Of a stretch of DNA of 64,000 nucleotides, positions 7,544-16,225 are shown one piece after another. This stretch comes from Hymenobacter sp. 15J16-1T3B. GTDB lineage: Bacteria > Bacteroidota > Bacteroidia > Cytophagales > Hymenobacteraceae. Location of the stretch: the NCBI RefSeq assembly GCF_020711235.1, contig NZ_JAJFAV010000018.1, forward strand, positions 59,314 to 123,313, read 5' to 3'. The position numbers and the translations under genes were made by a program. Each line of letters opens with the position of its first letter. Position 1 is the stretch's first letter. The notes beneath the pieces are model-generated. The model made no database searches. It saw nothing but the letters and a program-made list of their open reading frames with translations, and had not been told where the DNA came from.

Positions 7544-9001
7544 TTAAAAAGAGGTGTTTTGATTGTGAAGGCGATGGTCCACGGCGGGGCCTTCCCATCG
7601 GCCCGTAATCTGATACAGCTCGTAGAAGACCAACCATTCGGCAAGCCATGGAATGGTCTTGTCATACAGATGGTGTTTGTCTGACCAGGCTAGGTCGCCG
7701 GGATAGTAAAGGCACAGGCTATTGTCGGCCGGGTAGAAGTGCGTGAGGGCGTGGTGCCGGTATTCAATGTCTGGATTGAGCACGAACACTTTCGGGGGCC
7801 GGCCAGGAGTGTAGTCAATTTTGATATGGTAAGTGCCTTCGCCACCGGGCGAGGACACCTCACCGCGACAGGTCAATGCATTGCGCTTCAGCTGGCACCG
7901 AAAAGCTGGATAGTGCCGCTCGACCAACTGCTTTTCCCGATGAAACACGGCAAACCAGTCTTTGCCCTGTCGCGCCAGTGGATGAAAATGGCGCCCTCCA
8001 TCGAAGCGGTGTGATTGGTTAGGCACTCCGTGGCCGCGGGTAGTGATACCAACGGCAGCTGTGGTGGCTGCGCGCCCGCTGTTGATGAGCACGGCCGAGG
8101 CGCGCAGCTTGGCTTCTTTGGCATCCACATCCTCATCGAGCCCGTCAGGGAAGCGTGGGCCCAAGTGGTGCCGCCAGAGTTTACTGGCGCTCAACTGGTT
8201 CTTTTCGTCGTCTACCGCCTCGTCAGCATCATCAATAAACTCGTCCAGCGCATCGAAGAAATTCCGCTTCAGCTCGTCAGAGTATTTGCTCAGCAAATCA
8301 TCCTGGGGCGTGGTGGGCATGGTGCACCTCCATTCCCGCTTTAGGTCGGTTCGAATGGCTTTGAGAAGGGCACGTAGGGCGCAGTCGTCGCGGTCATTGG
8401 CCACGAAGTTGCGTTCCGCCAGCACCGTCATGCACAACCCACTGGGCATTTTGTGGGCGCACCAGTCGCACCAGGATTTCAGGTACTTCACCAACCGCAC
8501 CAGTTGTCCCTTGGTATCGCGCTGCTTGCGGAACCACGTGATAAACTCCTTCGGGTCGCTGTCCTCCCAGCCTTCGTTCTTCACCGCCAGATGAGGATGG
8601 TCCTCGTCTTCCAGCATGTAGTAAACAGGCAGGTCGATGTGATAATCGGCCTTGTAAGTCACCCGGATACACTTTTTCCGCCACTGGGCTGGCTCGCTGG
8701 TGTGGTCTTGCACGGCTTCGTATACCCAGCGTTGCAAAGTCGTAGCTGTCACGTCGGGCTTGCACAAGAAGTACACGCCGTCGTCAAGGTCACAGGTGTC
8801 GTCGTGGATGCGAATGACCGTCCCCAGCTTCTGCGAGCCCTGTGTAAAGAACTTTGGCTTGTAGTCCGGGTGGTGCTCTTTGAAGTGGTCGGTAATTTTT
8901 CGGCGAAGCTCCTTTTTGGAAGTGCTGAGCTTGGTTTTCTTCGTGCTGAGCACGTTCAGGTTCTGGTTGAAGTCCAGAAACAGCTTGTTGCAGTTGGCCA
9001 T
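7544..9001 (-). CDS. CBASS cGAS/DncV-like nucleotidyltransferase fused to an E2-like domain
   Basis: A 485-residue protein. The N-terminal part is a CD-NTase: the GS motif lies in QGSQKLGT (G55-S56), the first two catalytic acids are D71 and D73 in CDLDDGVYF, and the third is D123 in YHIDLPVYY. Such enzymes make cyclic oligonucleotides on phage infection. CD-NTases usually end near residue 300-400. Here residues about 345-485 add a segment with HFYPADNSLCLYYPGD (C430), then IPWLAEWLVFYELYQITGRW. That pattern resembles the prokaryotic E2 conjugating-enzyme-like proteins of type II CBASS, with C430 the possible catalytic cysteine. The E2 reading is from pattern memory and less sure than the CD-NTase. 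No E1 or JAB gene is nearby. The gene follows the phospholipase gene by 17 bases. Confidence 0.85.
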   Translation of the reverse strand: MANCNKLFLDFNQNLNVLSTKKTKLSTSKKELRRKITDHFKEHHPDYKPKFFTQGSQKLGTVIRIHDDTCDLDDGVYFLCKPDVTATTLQRWVYEAVQDHTSEPAQWRKKCIRVTYKADYHIDLPVYYMLEDEDHPHLAVKNEGWEDSDPKEFITWFRKQRDTKGQLVRLVKYLKSWCDWCAHKMPSGLCMTVLAERNFVANDRDDCALRALLKAIRTDLKREWRCTMPTTPQDDLLSKYSDELKRNFFDALDEFIDDADEAVDDEKNQLSASKLWRHHLGPRFPDGLDEDVDAKEAKLRASAVLINSGRAATTAAVGITTRGHGVPNQSHRFDGGRHFHPLARQGKDWFAVFHREKQLVERHYPAFRCQLKRNALTCRGEVSSPGGEGTYHIKIDYTPGRPPKVFVLNPDIEYRHHALTHFYPADNSLCLYYPGDLAWSDKHHLYDKTIPWLAEWLVFYELYQITGRWEGPAVDHRLHNQNTSF

Positions 9002-9018
9002 AAAAACGGAATCAGTAG

Positions 9019-10167
9019 TTAAGCAGCTACCAGCGCGGGCTGGCTCAGTGAGCGGCAGGGAGCAAACGCAGCCGTTGGCTCGGTACAGAAATTATCAATG
9101 ATGCGCCGGCCCCGTTCGCGGAACTGGTTGCTGGCCCGCTCCTGCAACGCCGTGAGCTTTGCCGGGGAGGTGGTGTCTAAATCGACGTATTCCTGTTTAT
9201 TGAGAAAGTCGAACTGAACCCGCTCGTACAAAAAAGCCTGCGGGGCCTCTCGGCCGGCGCCCCGGCTGAGCACCTGGCAGACGCTATCGGTGTGGTCGGC
9301 CTGGGCATGAAGTATCATGTCCAGGATGCGCATTTTATTGGCCCAGTAAACCAGGCCCCACCGCCGCTGCTCGGGGCGCTCCGTGAAGGCCTGCCGGCCG
9401 GTGCCGATGGAGAGCAGCCGAATATTGGTCCACGGCACAGCCAAGCAACCGTGGGCCTCGGTCAGGCCGATAAGGGCGGGGTTGTTGGCGAAAATGCCGC
9501 CGTCCACGTTGTGGCTAATGATAACCTCTTCTTCCGTTACATCGGCGAGATAACGCGGGCTATAGGGGTCAAAATAGGTAGGGGCCGCGGCCGTAGACAT
9601 GCCAACTTGATATGCCGGCATCTGGTAGTCCCGAATGAAGTCTTTGTGGTGGCAGGTTTTGTACACGCTCACCTTGCCCGACACAGCGTTGAACACCGGA
9701 ATGCAAACCCGGGTGCGTGCGTGTCCCAGTCGGGTATTGCCGTCTGGAGAGTAGGGGGCAAACTTCTCCTTCAGCAGCGCCTCCAGTTTCTTATTGGAGT
9801 ACCGAGCTGTACCCAGCCAGGAAACGAGATTTCGGCCAGCACCGAAAATGTCCTTGGCGTGGTGCGAGTACAGGTGAACGAGTTCCCGAGCCGGCATGCC
9901 TAATGCCAGCGCCAACGCAATGATGCCGCCGGTAGACGTACCGCAGATTAAGTCGAAGTGTTGGTAGAGAGAAGTATGTTCTTGGCCGTCTCGTTGCAGT
10001 TGCGCTTCCAAGTCAGCTAAGAATCGAGCGGTATAAAGGCCACGGATTCCCCCACCATCGAGGGATAAAATGCGAAAAGGCCGGTCCGGCGAAGGAGGGG
10101 TAGAATTCATTTCAAGGGATTTAGGTTTGTTTTGTGCAGGAGAAAGGCCGCCGTTGCGTTTTGGCAT
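9019..10167 (-). CDS. capV: CapV-type patatin phospholipase, CBASS effector
   Basis: A 382-residue patatin-like phospholipase. Visible motifs are the oxyanion-hole loop DGGGIRGL (37-44), the nucleophile elbow GTSTG (76-80, S78) and the DGG box in HNVDGGIFANNP (D222), giving a Ser-Asp dyad. In CBASS, CapV is switched on by the cyclic nucleotide from the neighbouring CD-NTase and degrades the inner membrane, killing the infected cell before phage release. It is the first gene of the operon and faces the capH/capP pair. A second in-frame ATG at 10110 would remove 19 residues and cannot be excluded. Confidence 0.92.
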   Translation of the reverse strand: MPKRNGGLSPAQNKPKSLEMNSTPPSPDRPFRILSLDGGGIRGLYTARFLADLEAQLQRDGQEHTSLYQHFDLICGTSTGGIIALALALGMPARELVHLYSHHAKDIFGAGRNLVSWLGTARYSNKKLEALLKEKFAPYSPDGNTRLGHARTRVCIPVFNAVSGKVSVYKTCHHKDFIRDYQMPAYQVGMSTAAAPTYFDPYSPRYLADVTEEEVIISHNVDGGIFANNPALIGLTEAHGCLAVPWTNIRLLSIGTGRQAFTERPEQRRWGLVYWANKMRILDMILHAQADHTDSVCQVLSRGAGREAPQAFLYERVQFDFLNKQEYVDLDTTSPAKLTALQERASNQFRERGRRIIDNFCTEPTAAFAPCRSLSQPALVAA

Positions 10168-10205
10168 GCGTATAAAAGGTACGCCTGTCTACTTTGCGAC
10201 ACGAC

Positions 10206-10265
10206 TGTTTCACGAACGAAACACCCCCAACAATTGTTCCATTGGTGAAACAAATGTTTTCTTTG
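10206..10265 (+). promoter_or_regulatory. Divergent control region: three palindromes over the capH promoter
   Basis: Between capV and capH lie TGTTTC-N6-GAAACA (10206-10223), AACAATTGTT (10229-10238) and AAACA-AA-TGTTT (10248-10259). A Bacteroidota-type promoter for capH fits on top: TTG at 10234-10236, 21 bases, then TTTCTTTG (10258-10265, near TAnnTTTG), 23 bases before the ATG. The palindromes overlapping this promoter are good candidate operators for the XRE protein CapH. CapH would then repress itself and probably capV. Confidence 0.6.
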
Positions 10266-10288
10266 CGCAACAATGTCACTAGCCCATC

Positions 10289-10657
10289 ATGAGCGTACAA
10301 CTTGACACTGACAAACTTGCCGCGATGGTGAAATCCAAGCGAGCGGGTCGCGGGCTACGAGCAGTAGCCCAGGAGATAGGCGAAGTCAGCGCCTCCACTC
10401 TCTCGCGAATTGAGCAAGGCTCCGTTCCAGACGTGAATACCTTCTTGCAGCTCTGCAAATGGTTAAACGTCCCTACCGATACATTCACCACTACCGACGA
10501 AACCGCTACGGCCGCCGAATCAGCCGCCGCTGGAAGCGATAAAATTGTGGCTCACCTGCGGGCCGACCGCGTTTTGCCCAAGGCAACGGCGCAGGCGCTG
10601 ATAGAAATGATTCAGCTTGCCTATCGGCAAGTGAGCCAGGAGGCCCTTGGGCACTAA
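10289..10657 (+). CDS. capH: CapH-like XRE-family repressor of the CBASS operon
   Basis: A 122-residue protein. Residues 8-62 form an XRE/Cro helix-turn-helix: LAAMVKSKRAGRGLRAVAQE, then SASTLSRIEQGSVPD and FLQLCKWLNV. An Ala/Glu-rich linker (75-90) leads to a C-terminal helical segment likely to dimerise. Paired with a downstream ImmA-like peptidase and divergent from a CBASS operon, it matches the CapH/CapP arrangement, in which CapH represses the operon until cleaved by CapP during DNA damage. The linker would be the natural cleavage region (inference). Palindromic sites overlap its own promoter. Confidence 0.85.
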   Translation: MSVQLDTDKLAAMVKSKRAGRGLRAVAQEIGEVSASTLSRIEQGSVPDVNTFLQLCKWLNVPTDTFTTTDETATAAESAAAGSDKIVAHLRADRVLPKATAQALIEMIQLAYRQVSQEALGH

Positions 10658-10672
10658 TAAAGTAGCGTCCCG

Positions 10673-11266
10673 GTGGCAGCGAAGTCCAAACTCCCCCACG
10701 GTTTCCCCGCAAAAGCGGAGCGAAAAGCGGAATCCTTGCGCCAAGAACTTGGCTTGAAGCCGTATGAGCCCTTGTGTGCTTTCCGTCTGTGTGAGCACCT
10801 GCGCATCAAAGTCGTCGTGGCCCAGCAGTTGGTTGGGCTTTCATCGGAGAGCTTAACTACACTCTGCCATCCGAGCGGAAAGCACTGGTCGGCGCTTACT
10901 ATGCCGTACCACCCGTCTCAGCAATCAACCCACCTTATTATTCACAACGGGGTGCATTCGCCGGCACGGCAGCAAAGTAATGTAATGCATGAGGTTGCGC
11001 ACATTCTTTGTGGACATCAATTATCTGCCATCGATACAGGTAATGGGTTGCCCGATTACATGCGGCTTTACCCGGAGGAACAGGAGTTGGAAGCAGACTG
11101 CCTCGGGTGGACTCTACTATTGCCCCGAGCCGCGTTGCTGTACGCGTTGAGTAAAGGGTGGGATAACGCTGCCATCATGGAACACTATCAAGCCAGTGCC
11201 CAGATGGTACAACTGCGCATCAACCGAACCGGCGTTAAACGCCAATTGGCTTATATGCGGTCTTAA
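10673..11266 (+). CDS. capP: CapP-like ImmA/IrrE zinc peptidase
   Basis: A 197-residue protein from a GTG start, 15 bases after capH. The zinc motif HEVAH (H106-E107-H110) in QSNVMHEVAHILCGH and the downstream acidic helix PEEQELEADCLGW (third ligand probably E138 or E140) define an ImmA/IrrE metallopeptidase. In the known CapP/CapH system such a peptidase, triggered by single-stranded DNA, cuts the XRE repressor and turns on CBASS. The pairing with an XRE gene and position beside CBASS make the same job likely here. No ATG lies at a better position. Confidence 0.87.
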   Translation: MAAKSKLPHGFPAKAERKAESLRQELGLKPYEPLCAFRLCEHLRIKVVVAQQLVGLSSESLTTLCHPSGKHWSALTMPYHPSQQSTHLIIHNGVHSPARQQSNVMHEVAHILCGHQLSAIDTGNGLPDYMRLYPEEQELEADCLGWTLLLPRAALLYALSKGWDNAAIMEHYQASAQMVQLRINRTGVKRQLAYMRS

Positions 11267-11303
11267 CCTACATAGTCAAGCAGCACCCGAGGACACACGT
11301 CGT

Positions 11304-13967
11304 CTAAATTTCCCGTACGGTGTTCAGGAAGTCATCTAGCTTATAAGCCCCGTCTACTACTCGGCGCTCGTACACCATGAAGTAGCGGTAGGCATTACCA
11401 GCTTTTTGCGCCCAAGTGGCACCCAGCTTGATTTTCTGCTCCGCGTCCAGGTGGTCCCCCTTGGTTTCCACCACCAGCGTTTTGCCGCTTTTGGTCTGAA
11501 TGATGAAGTCGGGGTAGTGGTTCAGAAAGCCGTTGATGCGGAATCCCTTGCCACGTTCGAGGTTGCGGGTCCAGAAGGCGATGTTGGGCAGGTTGGCTAT
11601 TTCATTAATAACCCGCTCCTCGAAGCCGTTGATTTTGCCCTCCTGCTCGTAGAGCGACTTGGTAATGTCCTTGCTGGTGTCGCCCGGCGAAATCTGCAGC
11701 GGGAAGGTGTAGGCCGGCTGGATAAAGGCCTTATCCTGGTCGAGGAAGTCGCGGAACTTCTTGTAGGCGTAGTCTTCCGACAGCTGCCGGATTCTGTCCT
11801 TGATTTTCTGGGTGTACGTGTACTCGTGGTTGGCGAAGTCGGTGAACTGCTCGTCGGTGAAGTCTTCCAGAATACGCTTCACGTAGCGCTCAATCTCCTT
11901 ATCGGCAATGGGGTAGAGGTTGCCGATAAGGTCGAGGATGCGGCGCGTGAAGTTCTTTACCCGGCTGTCTTTGCGGCTGGGGTCCAGGATGTAAGCCATG
12001 ATGCGCTCCTTCGCGTCGCCGTCGATGCGCATGAAGGTGGGCGTGGCTTCCTTCTTAGTTTCGTCGAGGTCCACGCGGTAGAGTTCGGCCGACACACCGT
12101 CGAACTTGATGTTGGTATCGGCCTTGCCCAGCGGAAAGCCTTCGAGCAGGTACTCCTTTTCCAGCAGCACAGCCTGGCTGCCTTCGCCGCTGTCGAAAAG
12201 CGTGGCAGCGGGTTTTTTCCAGAAGAATTGCGGCAATACCAAAGCGGCGGCCTGCTCGCGGAAGATGTCCTTGATGGGATAGGTTTTCACGAGGGATTGG
12301 AGCGCAGTGGGTAAAGGCGCGGCCCCGCCGGCGGTGCTGGCGGCCACGGTTTTCTCAAACTCAGCTTGCTGGGTCAGGGCGGCTTCGGCAATGGCCTGCA
12401 CCGAGCCGGTAGCGGCCGGCAGGCTGGCCAGCGGGTCGGCTACTGCTACGGGCGCGGCGGCTTCGTCGGTAGTCGGTGCCAGTGGCGTGATGCGACGCAC
12501 GTCGATGTCGGCCAGGTCGTCGGCCGCGGTAGGAGCTGGCGGCGCGTCGAAGTTCAGCGGGGCCTGCACGAAGGTGGCCAGCGGGTCGGGTTTGGGAGCC
12601 AGCGCGGCCGGGTCAGCCACCTTGTAGTCGCGGGCGCTGAAGCCGGCTTTGTTCAGGCCCACTACAATCTTGTCGAGCGTTTCCAGAAACTTGCTGGAGG
12701 CCGTCAGCACGTAGCTCATGTTGAGCATGGGTGCGGCGTGCGGGGCCACGTAGGGCTGGCGCAGCACCCGGCCCAGAATCTGTTCCACGTCCACGGCCGA
12801 CGACTTATCGGCCAGGGAGGCCAGGATGTAGGCAAACGGCGCGTCCCAACCCTCTTTCAGGGCATTGACCGTGATGATGTAGCGCACCTCGCACTTGGGC
12901 GAAGCCAGGTCCTCGTTCTTCAGCTCGTTGAGGCTGGCCGTCTTGATGCGGATGTGGCTTTCGGGGATTTTCAGGTCGAGGAGCTTCTTTTTCAGCTGCT
13001 CGAAGGTGGTGTTGTCGTCGGCCGTTTTGGGCTGGGCCTGAAACAGCACGATGGGCCGGATGTAGCGCCCGCCAGCCTTTTGCTCCTGTTTGGCCTGCAG
13101 CTCCAGATTGCGCTGCAGCTGCAGGGCCGAGTTGATGACTTCCGTGCGGTCGTTGTGGTTGTAGACGATGACGGGCAGCTTCACCATGTGCTCTTTTTTG
13201 AGCGCTAGCGCGTCCACGAAGCTGATGATGTTGCTGTTTTTGCGCGGGGTGGCCGTCAGGTCGAGGATGAAGGCGGGGTTGAGGTTCTTGAGCATGTCCA
13301 CGCTCAGCTCGCTTTCCGCGTTGTGGCTTTCATCGACCACTACCACCGGGTTCAGGGCCTGAATCACCCGCATCAGCGTAATGTCTTCCTCATCGCCCAG
13401 CAGCGAGCCGAAGGACTGCAGGTTGCCGTTTTCCTGGTACACCTTGCGGTCTTCCTTGTTGCGGGCGCGCAGCGAGTCGAAGCTGAGCACCACCAGGCTC
13501 AGCTGCTCCTGCACGGAGCTGGCCGAGAAGCCGCTGCCCTGCAGCAGAGCGGCTTTGTCGTACACCTCCACTCGGCCGGCGAAGTGGGTGTTGATTTTCT
13601 GCCGGTAGGGGTGGCCCGGGTCTTTCAGGTTGCGCAGCGTCTGCTCCAGAATGGTGACGGAAGGCACCAGCCACACCACGGCCTTGGGGCGGTCGGGCGG
13701 AAATGCCCCGAAGATGGTGCGCAGGGCGTTGGCAGCCAGGAAGGTTTTGCCGCCGGCCGTGGGCACCTTGATGGTGACGTGCGGCACCCCTGGCACCGTG
13801 TTTTTGTAGGGCTCAATGGCCGTGCCCGGAAACGGCTTCACCGGCGTGCGCGGATGCGTGGCCCAGAAATCGTGGAAGGCGTCGGGGAGGCGCTTGGTAG
13901 CCTGCACGCAGTCGAGGAAGCGGGCGAGGTCGGTGATGACCTCCTGTTGGTAGGGTTTGAGCTCCAT
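11304..13967 (-). CDS. res: Type III restriction enzyme, helicase-nuclease subunit (Res)
   Basis: An 887-residue protein. The SF2 helicase motor begins with VPTAGGKT (Walker A, K74), followed by the DEAH-like box VVVDESHN and LDLTATP. A later helicase motif is ILGRVLRQPY. The C-terminal nuclease is HYPDFIIQTKSGKTLVVETK, giving the D...ExK active site of Res proteins. Residues about 470-560 are an Ala/Pro-rich linker. Res cuts DNA when two unmethylated sites in opposite orientation are met, and needs Mod for recognition. It starts 10 bases after mod ends and is the last gene of a five-gene operon. Confidence 0.93.
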   Translation of the reverse strand: MELKPYQQEVITDLARFLDCVQATKRLPDAFHDFWATHPRTPVKPFPGTAIEPYKNTVPGVPHVTIKVPTAGGKTFLAANALRTIFGAFPPDRPKAVVWLVPSVTILEQTLRNLKDPGHPYRQKINTHFAGRVEVYDKAALLQGSGFSASSVQEQLSLVVLSFDSLRARNKEDRKVYQENGNLQSFGSLLGDEEDITLMRVIQALNPVVVVDESHNAESELSVDMLKNLNPAFILDLTATPRKNSNIISFVDALALKKEHMVKLPVIVYNHNDRTEVINSALQLQRNLELQAKQEQKAGGRYIRPIVLFQAQPKTADDNTTFEQLKKKLLDLKIPESHIRIKTASLNELKNEDLASPKCEVRYIITVNALKEGWDAPFAYILASLADKSSAVDVEQILGRVLRQPYVAPHAAPMLNMSYVLTASSKFLETLDKIVVGLNKAGFSARDYKVADPAALAPKPDPLATFVQAPLNFDAPPAPTAADDLADIDVRRITPLAPTTDEAAAPVAVADPLASLPAATGSVQAIAEAALTQQAEFEKTVAASTAGGAAPLPTALQSLVKTYPIKDIFREQAAALVLPQFFWKKPAATLFDSGEGSQAVLLEKEYLLEGFPLGKADTNIKFDGVSAELYRVDLDETKKEATPTFMRIDGDAKERIMAYILDPSRKDSRVKNFTRRILDLIGNLYPIADKEIERYVKRILEDFTDEQFTDFANHEYTYTQKIKDRIRQLSEDYAYKKFRDFLDQDKAFIQPAYTFPLQISPGDTSKDITKSLYEQEGKINGFEERVINEIANLPNIAFWTRNLERGKGFRINGFLNHYPDFIIQTKSGKTLVVETKGDHLDAEQKIKLGATWAQKAGNAYRYFMVYERRVVDGAYKLDDFLNTVREI

Positions 13968-13977
13968 CGGCAGGGGG

Positions 13978-15561
13978 CTAGAAGCGCGAAATGTCGCGGG
14001 GGATTTTCTTGAAAATAATGCCGTGCTGGGTCATGAATTCGGGCGTGAGCAGGCAGTTATCGGCGTAGATGATGTACTGGCCGGCCCGGGTACGCATGGT
14101 GGCCAGGAAGTCGTGGCTTAGGGTGGTGACTTCGTCGGGCGCGTAGTGGAAATAGTAGGCTGTATCGTCGTGCAAGGCCAGGAAGGCAGCGTTGTCGTCG
14201 GCCGAGGAGGCCGGCAAGGGCTGCTTGGTTTCGGCGTAGTAGATATACTGGCGCAAGCCCAGTAGGCCGGCCTGCTCGTTCAGCTCGCTGGTTTCGGTGA
14301 AAACGGCCGCTCCCAGGGTGTAGTAGTCGAAGCTGCCGCCGGTGCCGGGCTGGCCGGCGTAGCCCTGCATCACGCGCTTGACCCGCTCGGCCGTGATGGT
14401 TTCGGCGTAGTCTTCCATTTCCGTCAAGATAAATCGGCGGTTGCCGCCGTCCTGCTGGTTGAGCTTGAGCACGGCGTGGGCCGTGGTACCGCTACCGGCA
14501 AAGGAGTCGAGGATAATGGAATTCGTGTCAGTAGCTAACTGAAGAATACGCTCCAAAAGCCTAGTCGGCTTTGGAGTTGGGAAACTGGTTACATCATGAA
14601 GTATTCTGTTTGCCTCTTGCTTGGCTTCTTGAGTGTGGCCTACCTCCTGGTATTTCCAGATGGTCTGAGGTACTACGCCCTGCTTGGTTTCTGTTAGAAA
14701 TCTTTTCAAACGGGGCATATTATCACCTTTAGGTCCGAACCACAATCTGTTGTCAGCTTTCAGCCTTTCCAGTTCTTCAAGTGGCCTGCTCCAGCTTCGT
14801 CCCTTGGCGGGATAGAGCACCTTCCCAGACGGGGCAGTAATACCATAATAATCCCTATCACGGTGTTCGGGCCGCGTCAAGTCACTTGAGGTCCATACAC
14901 CGCGGGAATCATCGTCCAGATTCTTATACCTCTCGTCTTGCTCCTCGGTACGAGTTAGAAGGTTACGCTGCCATTTAGCTTTGTTCTTAGCAAAGCATAC
15001 AATAAAGTCATGATTCTCAGAGAAATATCTAGCGTCGTTTTGGGGGCTAAACTTCTTTTCCCAAATCAGTGAATTGACAAAGTTGGCGCCCCCAAAAATC
15101 TCATCACCGAGCAGCTTTAGATGTGCTTGCTCGTTCTCATCTATTGAAATGAATATAGCCCCATCTTCTGCTAGTAGCTTGTGCAGCAGCTTGAGACGCG
15201 GATACATCATGCACAGCCACTTATCGTGACGGGAGAGGTCTTCGCCTTCCTTGCCAACGACTTGGCTTAGCCACTTCTTGATTTTGGGGTCGTTGACGTT
15301 GTCGTTGTATACCCAGCCCTCATTGCCTGTATTGTAGGGCGGGTCGATGTAGATGCACTTTACCCGGCCCTCGTACTCGGGTAGCAGCGCTTTCAGGGCT
15401 TCGAGGTTGTCGCCGTGGATGATGCGGTTGCCACTGCCGGTAGGCTCGGCCGTCTGGGTACCATCGGCAAGGGCGCCGTACTGGTGGTCAAGAAGTCGGA
15501 ACGGAACGTCCTGGTGGTGATTGATGACTTTGTCTTTACCAATCCAGTGGAGGGTAGGCAT
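13978..15561 (-). CDS. mod: Type III N6-adenine DNA methyltransferase (Mod)
   Basis: A 527-residue protein. Motif IV DPPYNTG starts at residue 73 and motif I DSFAGSGTT lies far downstream, the order of beta-class adenine methyltransferases. The target-recognition domain falls between them. Mod methylates one strand of an asymmetric site and guides Res. The ATG at 15561 was chosen because MPTLHWIGKDKV is typical of Mod starts; another ATG at 15591 would add 10 residues. Base composition is odd: the outer parts are GC-rich like the neighbours, while about 14520-15330, which is the recognition region, is distinctly AT-richer (single 60-base lines near 37-47% GC against about 75% near 14350). This suggests a swapped specificity segment. 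Confidence 0.93.
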   Translation of the reverse strand: MPTLHWIGKDKVINHHQDVPFRLLDHQYGALADGTQTAEPTGSGNRIIHGDNLEALKALLPEYEGRVKCIYIDPPYNTGNEGWVYNDNVNDPKIKKWLSQVVGKEGEDLSRHDKWLCMMYPRLKLLHKLLAEDGAIFISIDENEQAHLKLLGDEIFGGANFVNSLIWEKKFSPQNDARYFSENHDFIVCFAKNKAKWQRNLLTRTEEQDERYKNLDDDSRGVWTSSDLTRPEHRDRDYYGITAPSGKVLYPAKGRSWSRPLEELERLKADNRLWFGPKGDNMPRLKRFLTETKQGVVPQTIWKYQEVGHTQEAKQEANRILHDVTSFPTPKPTRLLERILQLATDTNSIILDSFAGSGTTAHAVLKLNQQDGGNRRFILTEMEDYAETITAERVKRVMQGYAGQPGTGGSFDYYTLGAAVFTETSELNEQAGLLGLRQYIYYAETKQPLPASSADDNAAFLALHDDTAYYFHYAPDEVTTLSHDFLATMRTRAGQYIIYADNCLLTPEFMTQHGIIFKKIPRDISRF

Positions 15562-15671
15562 GGGGCAGGCGTAAGGCGAGTAAGCAAGCAAAGCCGCCCG
15601 AGACCAGGCGTTGCGCTTTGCAACTGGCGGTAAAAATTGCAGCGGCTAGGGCTGCGGGGTAAAGATGGGCG

Positions 15672-16202
15672 CTAGGTTGGAAGCTGTTTGCGGCGGCCGT
15701 CGAGGTCCTTTTTCATCTTGGCGTTCAGCTTATGCAACTCGTCGTTGAGCAAGGGCCGCAGTTCTCGCGCCCTTTCTTGGTGCGGAAAGTCCTGCGTCGA
15801 CACCATCGCAAGGCCCGTATTGCCAACCAAGCGGGGTAAGCCTTGCCGGTATTCCGACGACCAGGCCGACAAAGCGTCGCAGGCTAGCTGCAGCTGCTCA
15901 AGCACCTCTTCAGGTGCCTTCAGCATGGCCCGCGACAGCAGCGGCGACATCGACTGATAGTACTCGTCGTAGTTCAGCCGGGCTTCAGTGTACCGAATGC
16001 CCTCGTGCACCATTTCCAGCAAGCTGGTATATAAGTCCTCTATGGACTTGTAGTGCTGCATCTGTTGTTCCTGCCGGAGCTTCAGCCGCTCGCGACGCCC
16101 AGTCAGCTTCCACGTAAGCACGGCTACCCCGGCACCGAACAGCCCCGTTATTACCGCTACTACCAGGGGTACCGCTGTCTTAAATTCTTCTTGGCTCCAC
16201 AT
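15672..16202 (-). CDS. Membrane-anchored coiled-coil protein, unknown, in the type III R-M operon
   Basis: A 176-residue protein. Residues 10-32 (AVPLVVAVITGLFGAGVAVL region) form one membrane helix, followed by a basic and then helical domain (LKLRQEQQMQHYKSIEDLY) predicted to be coiled coil in the cytoplasm. I recognise no catalytic motif and no family. It lies between the acidic protein gene (23 bases away) and mod (110 bases away), on the same strand. Its link to restriction is by position only. Confidence 0.65.
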   Translation of the reverse strand: MWSQEEFKTAVPLVVAVITGLFGAGVAVLTWKLTGRRERLKLRQEQQMQHYKSIEDLYTSLLEMVHEGIRYTEARLNYDEYYQSMSPLLSRAMLKAPEEVLEQLQLACDALSAWSSEYRQGLPRLVGNTGLAMVSTQDFPHQERARELRPLLNDELHKLNAKMKKDLDGRRKQLPT

Positions 16203-16225
16203 GATGGCCTACGAAGCGGTACCGA

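Noticed and set aside
7332..7649. Longer reading (105 residues) of the small membrane protein
   Set aside because: The extra N-terminal part overlaps the CD-NTase gene by about 100 bases and lacks plausible sequence; the ATG at 7526 fits the gap.
11406..13208. Plus-strand open frames opposite res
   Set aside because: No protein-like pattern; the minus strand carries complete Res motifs.
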